A stretch of 51,895 nt of DNA from NCBI GenBank assembly GCA_963205305.1, contig CAUJIC010000076.1, positions 1-51,895 of the forward strand, given 5' to 3'. Made by a program: the position numbers and the translations under genes. Below the pieces are notes generated by a model. The model had not been told where the DNA came from. It made no database searches and saw only the letters and a list, made by a program, of their open reading frames with translations. Below, piece by piece: positions 1 through 8,829 of this stretch. Numbering within the stretch: the first letter of the stretch is position 1; every line of letters starts with the position of its first letter. The stretch is from Pseudomonadota bacterium. GTDB taxonomy: Bacteria > Pseudomonadota > Alphaproteobacteria > Rickettsiales > UBA3002.

Positions 1-295
1 GGTTCGCATCGAAAATACGCAGCGTGGTTTGGCCAACCGCAAGGCCGATGACCGATACCTTACGCTTGCCGTGAACAAGGACGTTCGCCACCTCAGGATC
101 GGTGATGACGACTTCGGCCATGTCGGTTTTGGTGGTAATCAGCTCGGAACGGTTGATGGGCACGTAGAAGATGCCTGTCGAGCCGCCCTTGGAGCGGGCA
201 GCAGCGGCGTCACCAACATAGGCAAACGAAGTGCAAATCGCAAAAACAACAGCGAGGCCACGAAGAAATGGAGTGCAAGAAGAAGCTAACATCAT
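1..295 (-). CDS. cpaC: CpaC/RcpA-type secretin, N-terminal part (runs off left edge)
   Basis: Only the first 98 codons are present; the gene continues beyond base 1. The protein begins with a hydrophobic export signal (residues about 8-27, ending near AAAA), followed by the pilus secretin N-terminal domain with the hallmark stretch VIGLAVGQTTLRIFDAN. Such secretins form the outer-membrane channel of Flp/Tad pili. The start ATG (295-293) overlaps the TGA of the upstream cpaB as ATGA, so the two are translationally coupled. It is a second copy: another cpaC lies at 30147-31598. Family call is firm; whether the rest of the gene is intact cannot be seen. Confidence 0.85.
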   Translation of the reverse strand, partial: MMLASSCTPFLRGLAVVFAICTSFAYVGDAAAARSKGGSTGIFYVPINRSELITTKTDMAEVVITDPEVANVLVHGKRKVSVIGLAVGQTTLRIFDAN

Positions 296-1290
296 GGGAT
301 TGCCATTAAACCAGGGGTGACGACATTGCTGCCGGGAGGCAAGGAAGTAACAGGATTGGTGATACCCGTTGCGTTGGGCGCACCGCGCGTAAGAGCCGCG
401 CCACTTGATTCGAGCTCTTTGCCCGTTCCAGGTGCGCCGCGAACAATCTTGATGCCATTATCGGAAGCAGGACGCGTTTCATCGCTACCATCTTTCGATT
501 GTGAGATATCGTGTGGCGAGGTCAGCACCAGCGGATCGGAGGATTCCTTATCGGCCAAGGCGCGTAACACCAAGCTCAGGGAGCCGGTCTTGTTGGCGAG
601 GCGAACCCGTTGCGCATCGGACTGGGAGACCATCACCGATGCGGAGCGCGGAACAATGAGCGCGCCCTTATCGTTGGTTGCGCCCGCGCTGGTGGAGCGC
701 TGGTCAATGGCAAGCACCTTCACGTTGGTCAGAAGGGTTTCGGTTACGGTTTGCTTGGTTTTAACGGGGTTGGAAGCTTGGCCAAGCGCTGTGTTGCCAC
801 CCGAGGCTGGTGGATATTCCCACTTATCGACGTCATGGGTGAAAATAACATCGACGGCATCGCCTGGGAAAATGAAGCCCGCCACACCATCGACTTCGTT
901 GACGGGAATAGTAACCACGCGCATGCCCGCAGGCAAATCACCTGCGAGGAAGTTAGGGTCGTTTGGGTTGGCAAGCTTAGTGGTGATGAGCGGCTCGCTG
1001 ACTTGGAAGGGGCCGCGCGCCACCATGCCGATGACGTTGGTTTTGCCATCTGCCACAATGAAGCCCTCAAGCGCCAAATGCTCGGGCCAAGGCTGGGCGA
1101 CAATATCCTCTGCCTTGAGTGTGCTGCCGATGGTGATGGGTTTGGCGGCGATGTAGATGTTCACGGTTTTTTGTTCGACTGCTTGCGGTGCGACAGCGGC
1201 TGGTTGAGCTTCGCCGCCCGACATACGCATGACGATGATGGCCGCAAGTGCCGCGAAAATAACCGCAGCGATTAATCCCCCATAGCGCAT
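292..1290 (-). CDS. cpaB: Flp pilus assembly protein CpaB (first copy)
   Basis: A 332-residue protein with one N-terminal membrane anchor (residues about 4-24), a SAF domain (about 45-110, 'IYIAAKPITIGSTLKAEDI') and the CpaB/RcpC C-terminal domain with 'AGMRVVTIPVNEVDGVAGFI' and 'PGDAVDVIFTHDV'. CpaB is a periplasmic, inner-membrane-anchored part of the Tad secretion machine that works next to the secretin. The tail after about residue 250 is low-complexity and rich in Ser, Gly and Pro. I use the ATG at 1290, with AAGGG about nine bases upstream, rather than a TTG two codons earlier. It differs clearly from the cpaB at 29237, so the two are diverged paralogues. Confidence 0.88.
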   Translation of the reverse strand: MRYGGLIAAVIFAALAAIIVMRMSGGEAQPAAVAPQAVEQKTVNIYIAAKPITIGSTLKAEDIVAQPWPEHLALEGFIVADGKTNVIGMVARGPFQVSEPLITTKLANPNDPNFLAGDLPAGMRVVTIPVNEVDGVAGFIFPGDAVDVIFTHDVDKWEYPPASGGNTALGQASNPVKTKQTVTETLLTNVKVLAIDQRSTSAGATNDKGALIVPRSASVMVSQSDAQRVRLANKTGSLSLVLRALADKESSDPLVLTSPHDISQSKDGSDETRPASDNGIKIVRGAPGTGKELESSGAALTRGAPNATGITNPVTSLPPGSNVVTPGLMAIP

Positions 1291-1485
1291 GAACAAACCC
1301 TTACATTACGTGTGAGATGCCAAAAAATTAGCACACAAATATGAACGCAACGTAGCGGTAGCAAGCGTGCGGCGTCAAGAAAATATCACTTAATATTTAC
1401 GATATGTCAGGAGGGGTACGAAAAAACGTTGCGGGTATATCACTGGGCGCTATGGTGCGGCCATTATTTATTGGATGAGGGCAAT

Positions 1486-3042
1486 GTGAGCGTCGCGCAG
1501 GAACGGATTTTAATTCTCGATTTTGGGAGCCAAGTGACGCAGTTAATTGCGCGCCGCGTGCGTGAGGCGGGCGCCTACTGCGAGATCCACCCATTTGTGC
1601 TTCCGCTCGATAAAATCCGCGCCTTTGGCGCGAAGGGAATCATTCTCTCGGGCGGGCCTGCCTCGGTGCATGAGGGCGCCTCACCGACCATCGACCCATC
1701 GGTGTTTGGCCTTGGCTTGCCTGTGCTTGGTATTTGTTACGGCGAACAGCTGATTTGTAATGTGCTCGGTGGCAAGGTGGAAGCGGGCGAAACCCGTGAA
1801 TTTGGTCGCGCCGAGGTGGACGTCGTCGAGGATAGTGCGCTGTTTAAGGGCATCTGGGCGAAGGGCGAGTCGCACACCGTTTGGATGAGCCATGGCGACA
1901 AGGTAACCAAGCTGCCCGATGGGTTTGTAGTGACGGCTAAAACAGGCAGCGCGCCTTATGCCGCGATTGCGGATGAAAAGCGCCGCATTTACGGGGTGCA
2001 ATTCCACCCTGAAGTGGCGCACACGCCCGATGGCGCGAAGCTGTTGGCCAATTTTGTGCGTATTATTTGTGGCTGCCATGGTGAGTGGAGCATGCAGGCC
2101 TTTCGTGCCGAACAAATCGCCAAAATCCGCGCCCAAGTGGGCAACAAGCGCGTGATTTGCGGCGTATCAGGTGGGGTCGATTCCTCGGTGGTCGCCAAAT
2201 TGCTGCACGAGGCGATTGGGGATAAGCTTGTGAGCATATTTGTGGATACAGGAATGTTGCGCCTCAACGAGGGTGAAGAAGTGAAAACCCGCTTCGAGGA
2301 ACATTACAAAATTCCGCTGATCTATGTCGATGCCAGCCAGCTGTTTTTACAAAAACTAGCAGGCGTGAGCGACCCTGAACGCAAACGCAAAATCATCGGC
2401 GAGACGTTCATTGAGGTGTTCGAGCAGGAAGCCAGCCGTGTGGAAGGCGCCGATTTTCTAGCCCAAGGCACGCTCTACCCCGATGTGATCGAGTCTGTCT
2501 CGTTCCACGGGGGGCCAAGCGTCACCATTAAATCGCACCATAATGTGGGCGGCCTGCCTGAGCGCATGAAGATGAAGCTGGTGGAACCCTTGCGCGAATT
2601 GTTCAAGGATGAAGTGCGCGTGCTGGGTATGGAATTGGGTTTAACGCGTGAGCTGGTTTACCGCCACCCGTTCCCTGGCCCAGGTTTGGCGATTCGCATT
2701 CCAGGCGATATTACGCTCGAGAAGCTGAACCTACTCCGCCGCGCCGACGCCATTTACATCGAGGAGCTGCGTGCGAACGATTTGTACGATAAAATTTGGC
2801 AAGCCTTTGCCGTATTATTGCCTGTGAAAACCGTGGGCGTGATGGGCGATGCGCGCACCTACGAATATGTGTGTGCCTTGCGCGCGGTGACCAGCACCGA
2901 TGGCATGACGGCGGATATTTTCCATTTCCCTTCGGAATTGCTGCACAAAATTTCGGCGCGGATTGTGAATGAAGTGCGTGGTATCAATCGTGTTGTCTAT
3001 GACATCACCAGCAAGCCGCCTGCCACCATCGAGTGGGAGTAA
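1486..3042 (+). CDS. guaA: GMP synthase (glutamine-hydrolysing)
   Basis: Converts XMP to GMP with ATP and glutamine in purine synthesis. Domains in order: class I glutamine amidotransferase with nucleophile Cys84 in LGICYGEQ and the later 'VQFHPE' His/Glu; an ATP pyrophosphatase with the P-loop GVSGGVDSS near residue 226; and the C-terminal dimerisation domain ending in 'KPPATIEWE', the typical GuaA terminus. The open frame extends upstream to a TTG at 1429, but the GTG at 1486 has GAGG six bases before it and gives 518 residues, close to the usual 525. A strong hairpin lies directly after the stop. Confidence 0.97.
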   Translation: MSVAQERILILDFGSQVTQLIARRVREAGAYCEIHPFVLPLDKIRAFGAKGIILSGGPASVHEGASPTIDPSVFGLGLPVLGICYGEQLICNVLGGKVEAGETREFGRAEVDVVEDSALFKGIWAKGESHTVWMSHGDKVTKLPDGFVVTAKTGSAPYAAIADEKRRIYGVQFHPEVAHTPDGAKLLANFVRIICGCHGEWSMQAFRAEQIAKIRAQVGNKRVICGVSGGVDSSVVAKLLHEAIGDKLVSIFVDTGMLRLNEGEEVKTRFEEHYKIPLIYVDASQLFLQKLAGVSDPERKRKIIGETFIEVFEQEASRVEGADFLAQGTLYPDVIESVSFHGGPSVTIKSHHNVGGLPERMKMKLVEPLRELFKDEVRVLGMELGLTRELVYRHPFPGPGLAIRIPGDITLEKLNLLRRADAIYIEELRANDLYDKIWQAFAVLLPVKTVGVMGDARTYEYVCALRAVTSTDGMTADIFHFPSELLHKISARIVNEVRGINRVVYDITSKPPATIEWE

Positions 3043-3045
3043 TCT

Positions 3046-3076
3046 GTATGGTTTCTATGGCTCATAGAAATCATAC
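3046..3076 (+). other. Perfect 14-bp hairpin after guaA
   Basis: The arms 3046-3059 (GTATGGTTTCTATG) and 3063-3076 (CATAGAAATCATAC) pair over 14 positions as RNA, with one G-U, around a 3-base loop. It starts 4 bases after the guaA stop and lies 35 bases before the next start codon. No T-tract follows, so it is not a standard terminator. It could protect the guaA 3' end or slow read-through into the yfgM-bamB-der genes. Confidence 0.6.
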
Positions 3077-3111
3077 TCGCACTTGGGTTGAAATTGTATT
3101 AGGAGAAGATT

Positions 3112-3741
3112 ATGGCCGATAGTTTGTTAGAGGAAGTAGACCAAGCCCTGCGCGCTGATCGCGCGGGCGCGTTGTGGAGCACCTACCGCAAGCCGCTTTA
3201 TGCCATTGCTGCGGCATTGGTGTTGGGCACGGCCGCTAACAGTGCATGGCAAAGCTACCGCGAAGCCAAAGGCGGTGCGTTGCTGTTGAAGTTGACGCAA
3301 GCGCAAAAGCTGATGGATGCAGGCAAGTCGGGTGATGCCGCGAAGGCCTTTGGTGATGTAGCCGCAAGCGCCAGTGGCGAGTTCAAGGATTTAGCACTGG
3401 TGTGGCAAAGCCGTGCCTTGGTGCAATCGGGCAAAATGGATGATGCGGTGAACGCGCTTAAAACCGCAGCAACAGGCGGACACAACCTATGGGCAGATAT
3501 TGCCTGCTTGCGCTTGGCCGGGCTCGACGCCGCATCGGCGGAAGGCTGTTTGAGCGCGAAGGCCAACTCGCCACTAGCCGCTACTCGCGCGCAATGGGCA
3601 GCCGCGAATTTGTGGGCGAAGGGCGATGTGGCAGGCGCGAAAGCCGCGCTAGAGGCGATGATTGCTGATAAGAATACCAGTGCCGATACCGCTGCGCGCT
3701 TGACGCAGTGGCTAACGCTTATGAACACGCCGAAATCATAA
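3112..3741 (+). CDS. YfgM-like tetratricopeptide membrane protein
   Basis: A 209-residue protein with a short cytoplasmic N-terminus, one transmembrane segment (about residues 28-46) and an Ala-rich helical-repeat domain outside the membrane, as in the YfgM/TPR_21 family. In enterobacteria YfgM is an ancillary SecYEG subunit that helps periplasmic folding. The gene order yfgM-bamB-der here matches E. coli, which supports the call more than sequence alone does. An AGGAGAAG ribosome site precedes the ATG. It ends one base before the bamB start, so the two are probably co-transcribed. Confidence 0.8.
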   Translation: MADSLLEEVDQALRADRAGALWSTYRKPLYAIAAALVLGTAANSAWQSYREAKGGALLLKLTQAQKLMDAGKSGDAAKAFGDVAASASGEFKDLALVWQSRALVQSGKMDDAVNALKTAATGGHNLWADIACLRLAGLDAASAEGCLSAKANSPLAATRAQWAAANLWAKGDVAGAKAALEAMIADKNTSADTAARLTQWLTLMNTPKS

Positions 3742-3742
3742 G

Positions 3743-5089
3743 ATGCGCTGCCAACCCCATCATCACGTTTCTGTTGCTTTGGCGCTGCTTGCCTGCGCGG
3801 CGCTGGCTGCGTGTTCGGAGCTGCCCGATTGGATGGGGGGCACTCCACCCGAAATTAAGCGTGCGCCGGGCGAGCGTATTAATGTGGTATCGAGTGAGTT
3901 GGGGCTAAAGGCCGATGAAGCCGCGCAAAGCGTGGCGGTGGAAGTGCCCGAGCAGACCAACCTCGAGCAATGGCGTACGATGAACGATGCGATGCTGACG
4001 CAGCACGTGGGCTTAACGGGCGTGACGCGTGAGCAAAGCGCGACGGTGGGCGACGGCAATGGTTTCGTGCGAACAGTGGTTTCTGCCCCCGTGGTGGCAG
4101 GTGGTTTTGTCTATGCGATGGATGCGGCAGGGGTGGTCTCGGCGCATAGTGAAGCCGATATTACCGAGATTAAATGGACGGATGCGACAGGCCGCCCTAA
4201 GCGGGTGAGCGATGTATTGGGTGGTGGCTTAGCGGTGGCGGATGGCGTGTTGTATGCCACGAACGGCCACGGTAATTTGCGCGCGCTCGATGCAACCAGT
4301 GGCGCGGTGAAATGGAGTGTCAGCGTGGGTGCGCCTGTGCGTGGTGCGCCTGCTGTGGCCGAAGGAATGGTGCTGGTGCTAACGGCCGATAACCAAACGC
4401 TGGCCTATGACATTACGAACGGTCAGCCGCGTTGGAGCCATCGTGGCCTAAGTGAAACAGCGGGTTATTTCGCGCTGACATCCCCTGTGATCAGCGACGG
4501 GATTGCGGTCGTGGCCTATTCCTCCGGCGAACTGTTTGCCCTGCGACTTGAAACGGGAACGCCGCTGTGGGGTGATACCTTGGCGGGCGGCGTGCGCACC
4601 AAGGCCGCCGCGACGTTTGGCGGGATTGATGCCAATCCGATTGTGCAAGATGGTGTGGTGGTGGCCGCAAGCGCCAGTGGCCAAATGCAAGCCAGCGCGC
4701 TCATCAATGGTCGCCCATTATGGCAGCAACGCATTGGCGTACACGCCACGCCATGGTCGGCAGGTAATGTGATCTATGTACTCAGCGATACGCACGATAT
4801 CGCCGCCATTTTGAAGCGCGATGGCGGTGTGCGTTGGGCAACCAGCCTTGCCGTGAAGGATAAGGACGACCCCGCGAAGGATAACACCCCACCCCTTTAT
4901 GGCCCCATCCTCTCGGCGAACGCTATTCTCGTCATTGATGGTAATGGGGTACTCAGCAGCTTCAAACCCACCGATGGCAGCCTTATTGGCACGTTCGAGC
5001 TTGAGGAAGGCATCGTCACTAACCCTATCATCGCCAATGGCGCGATGTATGTGCTGACGAAGGCGGGCACACTGGTGAAGTACTATTAG
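3743..5089 (+). CDS. bamB: Outer membrane assembly lipoprotein BamB
   Basis: A 448-residue protein with a lipoprotein signal ending in LAAC (Cys at residue 23), then a PQQ-type beta-propeller built from repeats such as 'GVLYATNGHGNLRALDATSG', 'AYDITNGQPRW' and 'LETGTPLWGDTL'. BamB is a periplasmic, outer-membrane-anchored scaffold of the BAM complex that inserts beta-barrel proteins. It follows the yfgM-like gene by one base and precedes der, the conserved order. About 55 residues between the signal and the propeller are low-complexity, somewhat longer than in E. coli. No sign of disruption. Confidence 0.93.
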   Translation: MRCQPHHHVSVALALLACAALAACSELPDWMGGTPPEIKRAPGERINVVSSELGLKADEAAQSVAVEVPEQTNLEQWRTMNDAMLTQHVGLTGVTREQSATVGDGNGFVRTVVSAPVVAGGFVYAMDAAGVVSAHSEADITEIKWTDATGRPKRVSDVLGGGLAVADGVLYATNGHGNLRALDATSGAVKWSVSVGAPVRGAPAVAEGMVLVLTADNQTLAYDITNGQPRWSHRGLSETAGYFALTSPVISDGIAVVAYSSGELFALRLETGTPLWGDTLAGGVRTKAAATFGGIDANPIVQDGVVVAASASGQMQASALINGRPLWQQRIGVHATPWSAGNVIYVLSDTHDIAAILKRDGGVRWATSLAVKDKDDPAKDNTPPLYGPILSANAILVIDGNGVLSSFKPTDGSLIGTFELEEGIVTNPIIANGAMYVLTKAGTLVKYY

Positions 5090-5138
5090 CCCCCAATTGC
5101 CGTGACATTGGCCGCTAACCTTGCTACATGCTCCCCTC

Positions 5139-6596
5139 ATGAGCACACATCTTCCCCTAATTGCCATTATTGGCCGCCCGAATGTGGGCAAATCGACGCT
5201 GTTTAACCGACTGGTCGGCAAGCGCCTTGCGCTGGTTGATGACCAGCCGGGGGTGACGCGTGACCGCCGCTATGCGGATGGGAGCCTCGCCGATTTGCGC
5301 TTCCGCGTGATTGATACGGCGGGCATGGAGGAGGCGCCCGAAGGCGCGCTGGCGACCCGCATGTTCGACCAGACGAAGGCAGCGATGGACGAGGCCGATT
5401 TGCTGCTGTTTGTGGTGGATGTGCGCGCAGGGGTGACCCCGATTGACGAGCATTTCGCGAAGCTAGTGCGCCGTAGCAGCAAGCCCGTCATTTTGGTGGG
5501 CAACAAGGCCGAATCGAACCGCGTGAACGCGACGAGCGATATCTATGCGCTTGGGTTCGAGCAAATGGCGCTGATTTCCGCCGAGCATGGTGAAGGCTTG
5601 GGCGAATTGTACGAGGTGATGGCACCCTATGTCGACCATGTGCCCGATGAACTGCGCAGCGGTAAACGCAAAAAAACCAATAAACGTGCCGAGAAAAAAG
5701 CTGCCGAGCGCGGCGAGGCCGAAGATGTGTTCGAGGAGGAGGAACTGGATGATGGCGTGAAAAAGCCCATCAACCTTGTCATTCTGGGTCGCCCAAATGC
5801 GGGCAAATCGACACTCATCAATTCGCTCATCGGTGAGGATAGGCTGCTCGTAGGCCCCGAGGCGGGCATCACGCGTGATTCCATTGCCATCCCATTCGAT
5901 TACCACGGCACGCAGTTCAACCTACATGATACGGCGGGCATGCGTAAGCGCGCAAACGTGCAGGAAAAATTAGAGAAGCTCGCGGTGAGCGATTCCATCC
6001 GCGCGCTGACATTCGCGGAAGTGGTGGTGATTCTCATTGATGCTACCGCGCCGCTTGAAAAGCAGGATGCGACGCTCGCATCGCTGGTTGAGCGTGAAGG
6101 GCGCGCCTGCGTGATTGGCCTCAATAAGTGGGATCTCATCCCCCAGAATGCGCGCAAGGAAATGCTCGAGGAAATTGACTACATGCTGGGCAAGCAGCTC
6201 TCGCAGCTGGCGGGCATTACGGTGGCACCTGTTTCGGCCTTGAAGGGCACGGGGCTGGATGCATTGTTCAATGCCTGCCTGACGGCGCACGAGGTGTGGA
6301 ACCGCCGCGTGGGCACGGCGGAAATGAACCGTTGGCTCGAAACCACCATGGCGCACCACAGCCCGCCACTGGTGAAGGGGCGTCGCCTTAAAATTAAATA
6401 CATCACCCAAGTGAAATCGCGCCCGCCGACCTTCCACCTGTTTTGCAACATGGCGGATGAGTTCCCCGGTTCGTATCTGCAATATTTGGTGCGGGGCTTG
6501 CGCGAAACCTTCGGCCTCAACGGAACACCTATCCGACTGATATTAAAGGAAAGCAACAACCCCTTCGCCAAGAATAAAAAGCGCATCAATCATTAG
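5139..6596 (+). CDS. der: Ribosome assembly GTPase Der (EngA)
   Basis: Two tandem GTPase domains followed by a KH-like domain, the unique Der layout. The first P-loop GRPNVGKS starts at residue 12 and the second GRPNAGKS at about 217; each is followed by a DTAG switch motif, and NKxE/NKWD specificity motifs are visible. The linker between the domains is rich in Lys and Glu (about residues 170-207). Der acts in 50S subunit maturation. The ATG at 5139 (485 residues) is preferred over an upstream TTG at 5121 because family proteins start just before the first P-loop. The ribosome site is weak. Confidence 0.96.
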   Translation: MSTHLPLIAIIGRPNVGKSTLFNRLVGKRLALVDDQPGVTRDRRYADGSLADLRFRVIDTAGMEEAPEGALATRMFDQTKAAMDEADLLLFVVDVRAGVTPIDEHFAKLVRRSSKPVILVGNKAESNRVNATSDIYALGFEQMALISAEHGEGLGELYEVMAPYVDHVPDELRSGKRKKTNKRAEKKAAERGEAEDVFEEEELDDGVKKPINLVILGRPNAGKSTLINSLIGEDRLLVGPEAGITRDSIAIPFDYHGTQFNLHDTAGMRKRANVQEKLEKLAVSDSIRALTFAEVVVILIDATAPLEKQDATLASLVEREGRACVIGLNKWDLIPQNARKEMLEEIDYMLGKQLSQLAGITVAPVSALKGTGLDALFNACLTAHEVWNRRVGTAEMNRWLETTMAHHSPPLVKGRRLKIKYITQVKSRPPTFHLFCNMADEFPGSYLQYLVRGLRETFGLNGTPIRLILKESNNPFAKNKKRINH

Positions 6597-6681
6597 TGCT
6601 TGCCATAGGCGCGGTCTGGTTTAACGCTATCTTAAGTCTTGTTGACTATTATGAGCCATACTTGAGCGAGGGAGCGAAGCT

Positions 6682-6966
6682 ATGACCACCTCACCGTTAA
6701 AAGATCTCGATAAAGCAATGTATGGCGCGGTGAAAGGCTTTGCGCACGGCAACAATGGCGTGCCCACCATGATAGGGTTTGAAGGCGGTTACCTTAGAAA
6801 CGAACAACTGAGAGCGGCGATGTTGGCGTTCTATCCCTCGGCGGTTTTTGACATCAAACATGCGGGCGACACGCTAACGCTGAACCACGAAGATGGGGAA
6901 AGATTCATGGCGGCACGTGCGCTATATCGCGATCAATACGGCGTGACCGAAGGCCTAACCCGATAA
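6682..6966 (+). CDS. Hypothetical protein, 94 residues
   Basis: Not recognised. The ATG is preceded by GAGGGAG with good spacing. The product is soluble and mixed alpha/beta by appearance, without signal peptide, transmembrane segment or Cys pair. Its middle contains an aromatic-hydrophobic core ('AMLAFYPSAVFDIKHAG'). It lies between der and another unrecognised gene, on the same strand but with an 85-base gap after der, so it probably has its own promoter. No function is assigned. Confidence 0.6.
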   Translation: MTTSPLKDLDKAMYGAVKGFAHGNNGVPTMIGFEGGYLRNEQLRAAMLAFYPSAVFDIKHAGDTLTLNHEDGERFMAARALYRDQYGVTEGLTR

Positions 6967-7039
6967 TTGTAAGCGACAGCAATAGCCCGTTCACGAAGAT
7001 TAGGAAATGCCTGTCACCCCACCCTAGTGCCCCAACGAA

Positions 7040-7057
7040 TTGTCATCAAATCTTCAT
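7040..7057 (+). promoter_or_regulatory. Pho-box-like site
   Basis: TTGTCATCAAATCTTCAT consists of two 7-base units (TTGTCAT and TCTTCAT) starting 11 bases apart, the geometry of a PhoB-type operator. It matches the enterobacterial Pho box CTGTCATAAAACTGTCAT at 13 of 18 positions. It lies about 85 bases upstream of the ATG at 7141. A phosphate-dependent role is inference; one such match can arise by chance. Confidence 0.35.
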
Positions 7058-7140
7058 ACACGAAGACGGTGAATAGGGCTAATGCCCTCACAGAAATATC
7101 AGTTTTTCAACATACACCAACCACTAAGCGAGCAACTTAT

Positions 7141-7857
7141 ATGACTGAGCAAGCCGAGACTACGAAACAAGCACCCCAGAAACCGTTGGATATTCCAATT
7201 CATACTGACGTTAATGCAGATCGCTTAAAGGCTCTCTTAAGGGCGGTTGTTGAAATTAAACCTGTTGAGGGCAGGGCAGATGCGTTCACCTTCGTATTTC
7301 CCAAAAAAGAAGATATGAGCGTTGATAGATTACTGTTCCACACAATGCCACGTGGAACACGCTACGTTACGAAGCCGCATAGCACGACAAAAGAAGCGAC
7401 ACTTGAGGGTTACCGAGCGCTGCAATATAAAGTGCTGCACGACACACTGGCACAGGGCCGCGATGTGTTGCGCAATTTCTCGGCGCATGAAGCTGGGGTT
7501 GCTACTAGTGTTGCCGATGTCATCAAGTCACCCGATTTATTTTATGCCCTCGTTCAAGGCGAGCCAAAGCCAATCCAAAATGGTTTGGTCGTGACGCTTC
7601 GCAATCATTCGGGGCTTGTAAATATGCTGAACCATCGGTTCGGAGTTGGGGGCTGGAACGATGTGCCCGTTTCGGCGCAAGCGGGACAAGAGCAGGCTGC
7701 AGAAACACCGGCCGCGGTTGGCCTACTGGGCCTGGGTGGTGCGCGCAAAGACGCTTCGGACAGGAGCATTTATCTGAAGGGTGATGCGCTGGCGACCTTT
7801 ATTGATGAACATACGGTGTATCAGTTCAATCAGCGTGGTGTGGGTACCGCGCGTTAA
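7141..7857 (+). CDS. Hypothetical protein, 238 residues
   Basis: Not recognised. The frame is open from a GTG at 7027, but the first 38 codons look non-coding and the ATG at 7141 begins a plausible hydrophilic N-terminus. The protein is soluble, with no signal peptide or membrane segment. A loop rich in Gln, Ala and Gly (about residues 183-203) separates the main domain from a short C-terminal part. An 'AHEAG' near residue 120 is not a protease motif because the second His is missing. The 5' half of the gene is AT-richer than its neighbours. It ends 42 bases before the ABC ATPase start. Confidence 0.6.
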   Translation: MTEQAETTKQAPQKPLDIPIHTDVNADRLKALLRAVVEIKPVEGRADAFTFVFPKKEDMSVDRLLFHTMPRGTRYVTKPHSTTKEATLEGYRALQYKVLHDTLAQGRDVLRNFSAHEAGVATSVADVIKSPDLFYALVQGEPKPIQNGLVVTLRNHSGLVNMLNHRFGVGGWNDVPVSAQAGQEQAAETPAAVGLLGLGGARKDASDRSIYLKGDALATFIDEHTVYQFNQRGVGTAR

Positions 7858-7899
7858 GCGTTGCTGGCAATCCGCAGCATGCGTGCTATAACCCCCCGC

Positions 7900-8829
7900 A
7901 TGACTCAGCCCGCGATTGAAATAAAACAGCTCACCAAAACCTACCGCGACCGCAAAACGGGCGAGGAGAAGACCGCGCTGCATGGGGTGGATTTGACCAT
8001 TCCGCGTGGCTCGTTCTTTGGCCTGCTTGGCCCCAACGGTGCGGGCAAATCGACCATGATTAACATCATGGCGGGGACGGTTTTGAAAACCTCGGGGAGC
8101 GTTTCCATCTGTGGGCATGATCTTGACGCCGACGTGCGCGGGGCAAAAATGTCCATCGGCATTGTGCCGCAGGAATTGGTGCTGGATACATTCTTCACCG
8201 TGCGCCAAGCGCTTGAAATTACGGCGGGCTATTACGGCATCCCCAAGGCCAAACGCCGCACTGATGAGATTATCGATGCGATGGGATTGCGTGATAAAGC
8301 CGACCAGCCCAGCCGCCGACTATCAGGCGGGATGCGCCGCCGCTTATTGATTGGTAAAGCGCTGGTACACACGCCGCCTGTGCTGATTCTCGATGAGCCA
8401 ACAGCGGGCGTGGATGTAGAATTGCGCCGCAGCTTATGGGAATATGTGCGGAAGCTGAATGCAGCGGGCACCACCATTTTGCTCACCACCCATTACCTTG
8501 AAGAAGCCGAGGAATTGTGCGACGAAATTGCGATTATCCATAAGGGTGCCATCATCAAGCGTGACAGCAAAGATGCGCTGATGCATGGGGTGGATAGCAA
8601 GGAAGTATTCTTCACGCTTGCCACGCCCATCACCGAAATTCCGCCGCAATTGGCCGAGCTGCAAGCGAGCATCAAGGGCGATAAATTGGTGGTGAAATAT
8701 CAGCCGAGCAGCGCCACGATGAGCGATATCCTCGCGCGCATGAACAGCGCAGGGCTGGTGATTCGCGATATTTCTACCAAAGAGGTGGAACTTGAGGATC
8801 TTTTTGTTGCCCTCACCAGCGCGGCTTAG
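7900..8829 (+). CDS. ABC-2 type exporter ATPase, YadG-like
   Basis: A 309-residue ATP-binding subunit. Walker A is GPNGAGKST (about residues 45-53), the signature is 'RLSGGMRRRLLIGKALVHTP', Walker B is 'LILDEPTAGVDVELRRSLWEYV' and the switch region is 'LLTTHYLEEAEELCDEI'. These and the length match YadG, which partners the YadH permease. No ABC-2 permease gene is adjacent: upstream is an unrecognised soluble protein and downstream a convergent RND gene. The ATG at 7900 is chosen because the family begins there; a TTG at 7861 would add 13 unlikely residues. Its stop overlaps the RND gene stop. Confidence 0.88.
   Translation: MTQPAIEIKQLTKTYRDRKTGEEKTALHGVDLTIPRGSFFGLLGPNGAGKSTMINIMAGTVLKTSGSVSICGHDLDADVRGAKMSIGIVPQELVLDTFFTVRQALEITAGYYGIPKAKRRTDEIIDAMGLRDKADQPSRRLSGGMRRRLLIGKALVHTPPVLILDEPTAGVDVELRRSLWEYVRKLNAAGTTILLTTHYLEEAEELCDEIAIIHKGAIIKRDSKDALMHGVDSKEVFFTLATPITEIPPQLAELQASIKGDKLVVKYQPSSATMSDILARMNSAGLVIRDISTKEVELEDLFVALTSAA

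Noticed and set aside
317-1156. Plus-strand frames over the first cpaB (279 and 221 codons)
   Set aside because: Both are shadows of the clear CpaB coding frame, with no family features.
6970-7090. Imperfect inverted repeat (AGCCCGTTCAC ... GTGAATAGGGCT) as a third hairpin family
   Set aside because: Pairing is patchy and there is no second copy in the window.
7480-7510. 'AHEAG' in the 238-residue protein as a second zinc-protease motif
   Set aside because: The second histidine of HExxH is absent.
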